Below the pieces are notes generated by a model. The model was not told where the DNA came from and made no database searches. It saw nothing but the letters and a program-made list of their open reading frames with translations. Shown here piece after piece: positions 32,698 through 43,661 of a stretch of DNA of 64,000 nucleotides; positions within the stretch are counted from its first letter, which is position 1, and every line of letters starts with the position of its first letter. The stretch is from Aquatica leii (lineage: Eukaryota; Arthropoda; Insecta; Coleoptera; Lampyridae). The stretch lies in the NCBI GenBank assembly GCA_035610365.1, contig CM069432.1:238418104-238482103 (forward strand), read 5' to 3'. A program made the position numbers and the translations under genes.

Positions 32698-35600
32698 AGA
32701 GGTGTCGATTTTGACCTTTAGTAACCGGTTAACCGGTTAAAGCTAAATTAACCAATTAACCAAGTGATTCATTTTTGGTAAACCAGTTATTTTTAACCAT
32801 TCTTGGCAACTGATTCGTTTTAACCAACCGATACATTTTTGGTTAACCAATTAGTTTTAACCATTTTTGGTAACTGATTCGTTTCAACTACGAGTGTTGA
32901 TTCAATGAATTAAAGTTAAATTAACCAAATGATTCGTTTTAGTTAACCAATTTTTTTAACTCTTGCTTATGATTTGTTTTAAGCAACTATTGTTAACCGA
33001 TTTGTTTTAATCACTTTTCTCAACTGATTTGGTTAAATTAACTTTATAGTGCATACTTAATCTACTTAATCAAATAGATTATTAAAATATTCTTAAGGAT
33101 CCTTATTAGTGTAAAAAGTACTGATTAGTTTTTGCTTTATATATAAAAACTGTTAAAACGTCGAATAATTAAAAACCTAGTAATTTATGTTTAAAGTAGT
33201 CGCCTTTCAAATTGTAAGATTTTTTATAATGTTTTAAAGTTAAATTGTAGACGAACAGTTTTTTGTGTAAACAAAATAATTTTAAATATTTTAAAGTTTA
33301 ATATTTATATTAGTGGCAATAACCAGTGGCCATAACGATCATTCTAAATAAGATTACGATTGCGATCAGCTAACATCTTTAAAAAATCATTCGCGATCGC
33401 AATCATTAAACAAATAAAACAAGGATTGAATTATCTTACCTACAAAATAAGGAAATAAAAAAAAAGATTCCTGTAAAAAAATTTGCATTTGCTCAAACTT
33501 AATTTAAAATTTATTTTTTAGACAAGGCAGGAATGACTGCGTTGGTTTTTTAAAATTACACTATTGGTATAATTAGATCGATCTTCTAGAACAGTTTTGT
33601 AGCACTAGATAAGAATATAGAACATATCGATTAACGCGTCTTGATTAAAATGTATAAGGAAAATTTAAACTAAACAAAAAACAATAAATAACAGTAACTT
33701 CAAAAGATAACAGAACGACAATATGAAAAAACTTATATTTTAAAACCAGATATTTTAAATTGAACAATAGGTTTTATTAGAAATATTAAGAAGTTAAAAA
33801 TATATTTAAAGAATGATCTTTTTTGTTATAGAAAGTCTAATTTTGTATAAGTAAACGTAACAATATTTTATTTAAAACGAAAGATTGTTTCAATTAAAAC
33901 GTGTTTAATTCGTTTTTGTGATTGATTACATTATATGAATTACAGAATAAATAATAAATTTTTCTCGTGGTTTTTCTTCAAAGGGCTTTTTCCTAGATTT
34001 ATCAAACAACGATGGTGATTATCTATTGCTTGTAAAATAATAATTGCGTTCGTGGAGAAAAAATCGTTAACTTTAAAATGTTTTGGTTAAGAATTAAGTT
34101 TTCTTGTTATTATGGTGTATCTACTTTGACGAGATAAAAAAAAATAGAAAAATGCAGATTAAAAAAAAATTAAAAATTGTACACGTGCACTTGTATACTA
34201 GAGGCTTCAACCTTATATTTTACTTAATTAGTTATTGTAAACTACGTAAAAGCATCAATCTCAATTGAAAATAAATTTAACTAAAAATTACATAGACGCC
34301 TTGCACCATAAAATGTTCCTCTGTCGAGAAGACTTTTTCAGTTTTTCCTAACAAAATTTATTAATTTATGATTTACAAATAATAAGCATAATCCGTATTT
34401 CTTGAAAAAGTGCCGTAAAAACCAACTGGTTTTAGTACCTTCTTGCAACACAGATGTTTCTTTGCTAACTTAGCTGTTGTTAAACCCGACGCCGCCAATA
34501 GAGCCTCCTTACTGTTGGTATGTGCGTTCTTATATACAGGTAAAAGGATTTTCTAAGAAACATGCAACAAGGGGTTGAAAACAAGTTGCAACTTGTAATC
34601 TGTTTGTAGGTATTAATAACTTTTTCTATTTTTGTAACTCAAAAATAAAGATTTTGTGCCAAAATAATCAAATTTTAATAGAACTTAACTAAATTATTTT
34701 AAGTTAATTTTATATTCTAACAAATCACTTTTTAACAAAAATGCTTTTAATTAATAAAAACGTATTTCAAATATGTATAGATTACCGTGGTACATTTCCC
34801 AAATATTATTGATTTCAAAATTTATAAAACTGTAAAACAAGATTTTACCTGGAATATTTTTAAATACACATTAGGTCAATATGCTTTTAAGTAGGCAGGT
34901 AGTTTTTAAAATAAAATTTTATGTAAATAGATTATTTACCCTTTTGACTATAACAATTTCTTAAAAGGTATATATTTAAATTGTTTAAGAAAAAAATGGC
35001 ACAAGCGTAAAATATAATCATTATGCTTCTTGTTTATAGATTTTTATTAGAAAAAACAAGATATGTATTGTCAACGACGAAAGATTGAATAAGTAGTCAA
35101 AAACACCTGGTACAATTTAGTACACATACGTAAAGACTAGCACTTCTACACTACGTTAATGTGGGCACTTTTTGTAGTACTGGCAATCCATATAGAAAGG
35201 ATTTTGCTGTTTTGAATGTATTTATGTTTTAGATTGTTAGAAGTATTTTAATTTAATTTAACAAAACAACAAAATAAAACTGGAATATTAGTGAAAAGAA
35301 AACTAATAAAAAAACTAAAAAAGTGCCAGATTGTATCTAAATAGTTTATTTAAATTAATATAAATGAAAATAAATATTTTTAGTAAAAGTAATAAGTCTT
35401 CGATAAAAGTTTGCGAGTTTTCTATTCTGAAAAATTATTTTTAAAATTGTTTTTTAAATTGAATCCTGTAAAAAGACAAGTTTTAACTTTTTAAACAAAT
35501 AGCAATTTATTTGTTAAATTTCCAGCCCTTGAAGTAAATCGTATAACAAAAGATGGCTAAACTGGATCGTTTTACAAAAGATGGTTAAACTGAATCGTTT

Positions 35601-35835
35601 AACCAAAGACGGTTAACCTAAATCGTTTACCCAAGGATGGTTAAACTGAATCGATTAACCAAAAGTGGTTAAACTGAATCGATTAACCAAAAGTGGTTAA
35701 ACTGAATCGATTAACCAAAAGTGGTTAAACTGAATCGATTAACCAAAAATGAATAATTCAATTTGAAATTAACCGGTTAACCAATAAGAAAATGATTCGG
35801 TTAACCATTTAACCGAGTCGATTCAACACCCCTAG
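32698..35835. mobile_element. Large non-autonomous hAT-like element, 3.1 kb, 8-bp target duplication
   Basis: Inserted in the C-terminal part of pogo copy 3. The target duplication is TTTTTATT (32690-32697 and 35836-35843). Ends are AGAGGTGTCGATTTTGAC on the left and, inverted, CTAGGGGTGTTGAATCGAC on the right. Terminal zones of about 300 bp on each side are packed with GGTTAACC- and ACTGATTCG-type words in opposite orientations (left 32722-33040, right 35534-35815). The middle (33050-35530) has no ORF of note or known motif, so the element depends on an outside transposase. Confidence 0.85.
35553..35748 (+). repeat. Seven tandem 28-bp repeats
   Basis: Units start at 35553, 35581, 35609, 35637, 35665, 35693 and 35721. 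The last four are nearly identical (GTGGTTAAACTGAATCGATT plus AACCAAAA) and the first three more diverged. A partial unit precedes them from 35534. Each unit contains GGTTAA and TTAACC on either side of GAATCGAT, so it is close to palindromic. The array is subterminal in the hAT-like element and has a diverged inverted counterpart at its other end. Confidence 0.95.
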
Positions 35836-36671
35836 TTTTTATTTAATGTTATTTGCTTCTTGTAAATGCTCTCAGCTCTTCCTCTTCGTCTTTATTATCT
35901 GATTTTTCCAATGTAAACACACTTTTTCCTGGTATAACAGCTATTCTTTTCTTTGTCTGTCTGGGAGTCAATTCATTGCCGTTTCGAAACCTTGTTTCTT
36001 TTAAAAACTTGGTAAGAACATGTTTTACGGTTTAGCTTCACTGGGGCTTTTCTCCGATGGAAGCTCGATTTAATGGAAATATTTCCTTAGCTGCAAAACT
36101 GTTAATTAAATTTTGACGTATGGCAGAAGTTTCTTCATCTTCTAGTTATTTTGTTTCGTTTTTTAATGGACGATATATTTCAATCTTGTCAATTTAATTT
36201 GATTTTTGTTTTAAGAGACGTGGAAACCTATATTTAGATACTACTTTTGCATCTTATAATTTGTTGATTATTTGCGCCAAGCAGTTTTTAACGGTTAATG
36301 GTTGACACAAGTGAGTCGGATTTGGCACAAGACATACAAAGCTGATGGTATTTTCATTTCATTATTTTATTACTTCTTCATCTAAATGTGATGAAACATT
36401 ATCACCTATCAGAACTTTTTACCAGGTAACCGTTTGGCATGTGGAAGAAACATTGTTTTGAACTAATCCCTGAATGTTACAGTATCTATTCAACTACTAA
36501 GTGTTCTATTAAATCTGCTACCTCTTGAAAAAAATGACTAATTACCAATTGACCAATTGGACCATGTTCCTTCTATGTATTATATAAATGCAAACTTTTA
36601 TAAATAATGTAAGGGAGTAATAAGGTGCCGTGGGCACTTTCACAGATCATTATTGTCGTGGCACTTTTGGG

Positions 36672-37078
36672 CTTTTTGTCGGCTGCAGCCAAATGCGCAT
36701 TTCTTTAATCTTGCTTGACCTACGAATGATAGCCAAATGTTACTTAGACAGTAAAGGAAGAGTTATACCTAATTTTTGAACAATTTGTCAGGTAAGAATT
36801 GGGCTCTTAATATTTTGTCACGTTTTTTTTTGGTCAATGATTGTCCAGAAACCTAAAACAAGGTAGATGTACTATTTCAAAGGACATCGTCAGTGCCCAT
36901 TTAACTGCTTTGTCCAATACTTTATTATTATTTATACACTTAACGTGTCACAAAGTAATGTTTGGAATTACGATGAATCAAATATCTCGGACGATCCAGG
37001 AAAAAATAAGGGATATATAAAAGGAGATATATATCCTGAAAAAGTTTGCAACCACTCCATTTCTTCAACTTGGCTAAA
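36672..37078 (+). other. Inverted internal segment of pogo copy 3 (CENP-B-like and first catalytic Asp)
   Basis: About 405 bp reads on the plus strand while both neighbours of the same gene read on the minus strand. In order it has KCAFL, LLDLRMIAKCYLDSKGRVIP (about 36710-36765), NLSGKNWALNILSRFF, RNLKQGRCTISKDIVSAH, then VWNYDESNISDDPGKN (first catalytic Asp, about 36960-37005) and YPEKVCNHSISST, ending at about 37072. In an unbroken gene this last block is followed by SATTIM, which begins at about 36672 on the minus strand, and is preceded by the psq block that ends at 37080. Both breakpoints therefore close cleanly if the segment is flipped. Confidence 0.85.
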
Positions 37079-37479
37079 TAGGTTGGATTCCAAGTGATCT
37101 TATATGTTTTCCTTTAAATTTTTTACATAATGTTCCACCTCGAATAGTTTGGTGTCCTTCGGCAATATCTCTAAGAGCCAATTCTACAATTTCATTATTA
37201 TAATTTTTATAGCATCTTGAACCCGGTTTTTTTTTTATAGCTACGCACCATTTTTTTCTGAAATACAAAAAAGTGATTTCTAAGATCACTGATCAAAATA
37301 ATCCCAACTATATGATGAAATTAACTCGATTGGAGTGATCAAAGTTACTCTTTGGTATAATCTTCAAACACAGTTTTACAACCGCCGAAAGTTAGGTTAT
37401 TATAGCATTTTTCCATTATTTATTGTGAATCGTTATGCTTTAAATTCTATTTGATTCACCTGTGTATTCCGTAAATATC

Positions 37480-39560
37480 TTCTGTATTCTTGTAGTAAAT
37501 ATTTTATACATTGTATTTAATAATTTGTAATAGTAAAAAAAAGTAATTTCTCTATAATTTTTACATTTTTTCATCTTTTTTTAGTATTTCCATATTTTCT
37601 TCACTAATCTGTGATGTTTTTTATATAATTATTTCTCTTTATATTTAAACATTTTTCCATTTATGTGGTCATATCTTAGTGTCTTCCCGTTTCTACGTAG
37701 ATTGGTTCTGTCATCGTTGTCTCTGTTGTTATTTTATTTTTGTCTTGTGTATTATATTTTTTATCTTCATTTTGTATATTACGTTATAGAAGTGTTCTTT
37801 TCATATTGATTTCTTCTTTTTACTAGATATATTTTTTGACATTTAATTTTTTTATAGAACTTTTTTCGTCGTTCCATCCATCTATTTTTGTTTTGTTTGT
37901 ATATTTTCTAAGTTTTTCTTTTTTTTTCTTTGTATCTTTTTAAATTATCTTTATTTTTTGGTCGTATCTATGTATTTCTTGATTTCTTCTTTTTGTTGTT
38001 AACTTCATGACATACTTCATTGTAGCATTGTTTAATCATTTTGTTTTTTTGTATCCAATTTTTTTCGCGCTCGTTAATATTACTTTTTTCATAATTTTCT
38101 ATACTTTCCTCACGTCATTTTTATACTTTGCAGTTCTTTTTTATTGCTTTTATATTTTTTTCCTTTTCTTTATATAGTTTTTCAATATTCTTTAATTACT
38201 TTTTTCTTAATTTTTTTTTAGTTAGTGTATGATCTATCTGTTTTTTTTAATTGTTCTTGGTATCACTCACTCACTGTTACTGATCACCAAATTTGTTGTT
38301 ATCGTGTCATTTGTTTTTTTTATGTGTTGTTTCTATTTATTTTATTCAAGCATTGAACTTGCTACCTTGGTACCTTTATGTATGCTTCTCTAGGTCATTA
38401 TAGAACTGTTCCTTTTTTTCTTGTGTTTGATTGTCTGTAGGTGCATGTATTCATATTAAGCACGTATTCCCAGGTTTTCCTTTAATTCGTAAGCAGCATT
38501 ATTCTATTGTTCGTTGGTTTAAACAATATAGACGTAAGTTGTGCAATTACGTAAGGTTTATTATTTATTTATAGAACATTTTGATACATCATAACTATAT
38601 ATTGTTTACAACACACGCTTACTACAATTATGTATATAAAGTACGTCATAAGAACAGTAAACAACAACGAAGACGGGAAAATACATGATTACATTCCAAC
38701 AAACCAAATTAAGTTTATATTCTTATTTATCATAAAAATATCGTTCCATTATTGCCCTGTAATGTAAATTTCCTTTTTTCGATTTCCCTTTGCTCTTTCC
38801 ATTTTATTTTTGCATTGCTGCAATATCTATTTTCTATTTTTAAATTTATTTGGCTATTTTATTCACTTTCTGTTGGTGTTTCTATATTCGAAGTTTCGAA
38901 TTTCATTTTTTGTATTTGTAGGTCATTGTTTTCGGCCATACTTTTGTCGTTATTCGTTTTTCGATCCATGCGTTAGATTCTTTTAAGCTTTATTTCTTTC
39001 TTGCCTCATTTAAGTTCTTGATTATTTATTATAAATTTTTATCCAATTTTTATTTTTTTTGTTAGGTCATTTTTTATGTAAGATTTGTTTCTTTTTAACT
39101 TTGTTTTTGTTTGATTCCATTTTTTGTTGGAATGACTGAATGATTGCAATTATTGTTTGTTTTTCTAGAATTAATTTTATTTTTAGTGCTTCTATCACTT
39201 TTGCTTCTACTCTTATCTCATTTCTTAGAAATAGTTTAATTTCTTCCTTTGCATTTTTTTATTATTATTATGTTTTTTATCTGCATGGGTTTTTGTTTTT
39301 CTAAAACTTCTATATTTCCAATTTTTTAAATTAGTTGTATTTCTTCTTTCCGTTCCTTTTCCATTTGTTTAACCATAAATTTCTTCTTTTAGTTACTGCA
39401 TTTCTTTCTTATTTTCTTCAAACTTATATTCGTTTCTCATAGCTTTAATCTGTTTTAGTATCAAATTTTCATTATTTATATTTAATTTTATGTGGTGCTC
39501 TCTTACTTATTCCAAAAACGAATGTTTCATGATATTTTTTGTCTTCTCTTTCTTGTGCAC
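37480..39560 (-). pseudogene. Very degenerate RTE-type LINE relic, A-rich on its coding strand
   Basis: The plus strand is strikingly T-rich for 2 kb. On the minus strand, sequence near 38395-38445 gives HAPTDNQTQEKKEQFYNDLE, the endonuclease block NVYAPTEE-EEEKD-FY-LE of RTE-type LINEs. Downstream (about 37850-38150) lies NEVCHEVNNKKKK-...-RYKEKKKNLENI, like the basic linker before the RT. Upstream (39050-39300) is a coiled-coil-like EIRVEAKVIEALKIKLILEK. No catalytic RT motif is visible. The patch at 38520-38750 is less biased and may be a small insertion. Assignment is moderate. Confidence 0.5.
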
Positions 39561-42500
39561 AAATATCTTTTACACAGCAAAAGTTTTTATTTAAATATAT
39601 TTGACAATAAGAATAAGTATGTTTATTCCGATAATAGATATTTCTTATCAAAGCTTATCTATTAATGTGAATGGCATAATTATTTAGATTAATATAATGA
39701 ATGCACTTTACTTTTTGTTTAATGTCTATTTAATTACAATAATTAAGTAAAAATTGAAAATTACAAAAATTTAAACATTTATCAAAAAAAATTAGAACAC
39801 ATTTAAAAAGAAAAATGCAACTATCATATTAATAATTAAATCAAATGCGTTTTGAAAAATAAATTATCATCAAGTACAGTAAACAGTTGTACTTTATCAA
39901 AACTAAATTTCTAGAATTAATTTATTTTTAAATAATTTTTACCGTAATTTCATAGCAATCAGATAAATTCTGTATACATTTTAACAAAAGACTAATAAAA
40001 TCCGATAATTTATTTTTTTAAATGCTGACATTAAACTGTTAATGTAACCCAAAAAGCTCTTTTGTAACAGTTTTTTATGGTTATTAAAACCAGTATGCTG
40101 TTATTAGGTTTATAAAATAGCACAATACCGGAATTAAGTAAAACGCCGGTATCAGAATTTATTTCTAGCATTGCAATCACAACTTACAGTAAATTACAGT
40201 CTATTTACTTTTATACAATATTACTATAAATAAAAAAATTATTTTTAACTTTTAAAGCAATGTTTTCGTAAACTTTAGTGCAAATTTATACAATGTAAAC
40301 ACTGCCGTCCGTACTAACATTTTGATAAACACGTTGATTCAAAATTATATAATTTAAAAAGATAAATAATTTAGAGTTTTATTTTGCTAACGTATTAATT
40401 TCTTGTACAAACCGCTGATTTGCATAATATTGACATTTGTAATGTTAATTTTAAAAAATAGTCGTGTAAAGTACTAGGGCGCTATACCCTGTAACCCGCA
40501 ACATACAAAGGTCCACAACATATATAAGTATAAATCAAAATCAACCAATTAACAAGAAGGAAGAAAACAATTTAATAATGTTTTATAAATAGCAACAAGT
40601 TATCACAGATTTTTTTAAGAACATAATGCAGGATGCAAACCAAAAATACGTAATGTGATACTTACATTTCTTTAGAGTTTTTTTTAATTAATTACAAAGT
40701 TCATTGAATGTAGAAATACGACTAATGCTAAATTTAGTCAAAAAAACATGCACAATCGTTACAAACTGGTTGCGACAAATTGACGTTTAATTATAAAAGC
40801 AATAGGTGTACTTACTGGTGATTCGCCTGCCTACTAGATCTAGATTGACTCGTAATCATACATTCTCTAAAGCCGAAACTGAATATAACGCACAGATATG
40901 ACAATTAATTATTTTATACACAAACGTGTTCCTGAGGCCAAACAAAAAAATACGGCTTAATAATTAGGACAAATTTTCAAGTTGCGGTTTTGTCTTTACT
41001 ACTGAATGTAACAGTTTTTTACTTTGTAGGTTAAGTTAATCAATAAAAAAATTTTATAGTAGAAGTAATTATTTATATTATAATCAAAAAAAGATTTTAT
41101 AAATCGAAAGGTTTAACAGTCAGAAATTTTTTAAACGCTCATCTAAACAAATAAAAAAATATTAAACAAACATTAGGTAAACTACAACTAACAGATTAAG
41201 GAATATATTTAAATACATGTCTACACTCATATACTATAAAATCTTTTTTACATGCCAAATTAATACAATCATTGAACTATTTTATCAATATTTATTTTTT
41301 ATAATTAACTTGGAAAAATATTTAGTGTTGAACCAAAAAAATTACACTCACTAGAAAACTGTTAAATATATAATATATATATAAAATCGGAATACTACTA
41401 AACGTTCTAATATTGCAGATATTGGTACGCCACAATTGTCATCGTGAAAGTGTTTTCTTTTTTCGTTTTGTTTTGATCGTATTGTCAGTTTTTTTATAAT
41501 AAATCTAAAAACTATTAAAGTTGTTTTTGGTGACTTTTTTTTTATTAATCTAACAGGTTTCCGACTTTCGTTTTTCTTCTTGCATTGTTAATTTCCACGT
41601 ACTTCTCATTTGGTATCCGTTCTCGCAGTTAAATTATTAGAGTAGTTTATAATTTCTAAAAACTCCCACACTACTCTAAGGTAGTTGTGGCCGCCTGCCT
41701 TAACGTTCGTTATGCTTTACTTTTGATGCTTGTTGCGTAAATTTCTATTGTTGATTAGTTTTGTTTATGTAATTTTATTATTACACATATAGATTTTTTT
41801 ATAATGCTTTTTTTATTTTTTTTTATACTTGTAGCATTTATATTTATATTTCTAAGCTTTACAAAAAATTATTGCATATGAAAACGAAACGTATTTTTTG
41901 CACACGGTGTGCATGCTGTAAAGCTAATTTGAACAATATTGAACAAGAATACTAGAATGAATGACCATTCAGTTTGAGTTAAAGTTGTTAAACTTTTTGC
42001 GTGTGTCATTGCATGTTGTTCAACTTTACAAATTATAGATACTTTATTTTAGGACGATTTTAAAAGTTGTAGTACATTATAAAATAATAACGTTAAAACA
42101 TTTTTGTTTATTTGAGTAATTCATACAGATCTACTACAAATGTATATAACCTTTAATTAATTTTGTTTTTAGCTAACTCAGTCAATCAAAACAAATTGTT
42201 AAAATTTCGAAATGTAATTTATATCAAATTATTAACCTACAAGTGAGAAACATAATTAACTGTCAAGTTGTAACTCTTTTTGTTACAAATTTTCCATTTT
42301 AATCTGACATTTAAACGAGAATTATTATAATTAAACAAATTTTATTGAATACTTAAGATAATTTACAATTGTAAATAGCTTACGGTAATTAGTAAGGTAT
42401 TAATCATTTAAACATAAGCAAGTTTGTATTTTAGCTGCTAATTGCAACGAGAAAGTTGTTTTATAATATTTACATTACAATTGCTGTTATTTAAAACTGC

Positions 42501-43560
42501 AACTAAAAAAAAATATTAAATTTTGACCAAAAAATTTTTAACCCAAATAAATGTGTAAATTTTTTCTTATGCAACTTTTGCAATTTTTCCCGTCAAATTT
42601 TATCCTGTTCTTATATCATTTTTTTTCAAAATTTTAATTATTGTTCTCAACATTATTAAGCGATACGATTTTTTGTATTTGTTTTAAATTATAAAAGAAT
42701 TTTGAGTTTCTTTAAAAAATCTGAATTTTGTTTATTTATATTCATACAGAAAGTCTATATTTCTTGACATAAAAAAAATTCACCTACTAAACTCTTAAAG
42801 GTTAATAGAGTATTATTTTGTATATGTATTTTTATTTAATACTTATTTAACATATATACTTATGTGTGTATAATTTTATAAATATGCTTTAAATGAAATT
42901 ATCATACTATGTAAAATAAACATATAATTTCTACTTTACACCATAAAACAATATTTTTTAATTTTTATGTTTTTAGAAACCAATTTATTTAGATTACTAG
43001 CAGTTAGTACTTTTTTCTTTTGTCGTTGATCTGTTTCTTCAGATAACCGCTAGTATATTATATGAAAGTTGGGAATTCCATTATTATAGCAAAAGTGACA
43101 AGATTATATATTTACATCACTTGAGCTATAATAATATTATGAGTTGTGGTTTATATTGTACCTTTTCTACTAGTAGCATTATGAAAGCTTTTTTAATTTT
43201 AATTGTTAACAATAATAATGTTTTTAATTAAAAATATTTATTTGACAGTTTGATTATTTTTAATTTTTTTCAAAATTTAGGATTCTTTTAAACGTGCTTC
43301 TTTTAAAAATCGATTACACAAAAATATAATCAATTGGTTAATATTAACATTTATTCGTCCGCATAAGTAAAATTTGCAAAAATTGAACAATATACATATG
43401 CATTATAAAAATTAAAAACAACATAAGCAAATAAAGATATGTTCATTTATTATAAAAATTTTAAAATTTCTATTGTCACTCATGTATGGTTGCTATAAGC
43501 AAAGCATATTAAGATTTCTTTTAAAAACCATTAAGTTTTTAACTCCGTTTTGTTTAAATT
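39561..43560. other. Four kb of AT-rich DNA without recognised features
   Basis: No ORF of length, no transposase or polymerase motif and no clear repeat was seen on either strand. Less AT-rich islands occur near 40470-40520 and 41640-41720, too short to interpret. This could be intergenic or intronic host DNA. Confidence 0.55.
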
Positions 43561-43661
43561 AAAACTTCGGAGGGCTTGGAAGTTTGAGGAATAACTGTTT
43601 TAGATAATGGTGACGCTGGCTTAGAAAACTTTCTTGATTGATATACAAGGATGAATTTTTT

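Larger units (their letters stand above)
32560..37290 (-). pseudogene. pogo-type transposase relic, copy 3, split by an insertion and carrying an inversion
   Basis: On the minus strand the N-terminal psq-type block is at 37080-37250 (PGSRCYKNYNNEIVELALRD, then IRGGTLCKKFKGKH). The DDE part runs from about 36672 down: SATTIMICESAHGTLLLP, YKSLHLY, GPIGQL, FFQEVADLIEHL, the catalytic Asp in VLIGDNVSSHLDEE (about 36395-36420), and VPNPTHLCQP with the expected Asp missing. The tail (35850-36060) has KETRFRNGNELTPRQTKKR and an acidic end, and resumes beyond the hAT-like insertion at 32560-32690 (DSESDSNESSRCFKCETQ). The central domain between psq and DDE lies here on the plus strand (separate entry). 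Stops are frequent. Confidence 0.85.

Noticed and set aside
35553..35748. Regular 28-bp repeats suggesting a CRISPR array
   Set aside because: Units are directly tandem with no unique spacers, are nearly palindromic and lie inside a eukaryotic transposon end.
36867..37097. Separate plus-strand gene with VWNYDESN motif
   Set aside because: It is the central part of the minus-strand pogo transposase, flipped by an inversion; both junctions match the missing gene parts.
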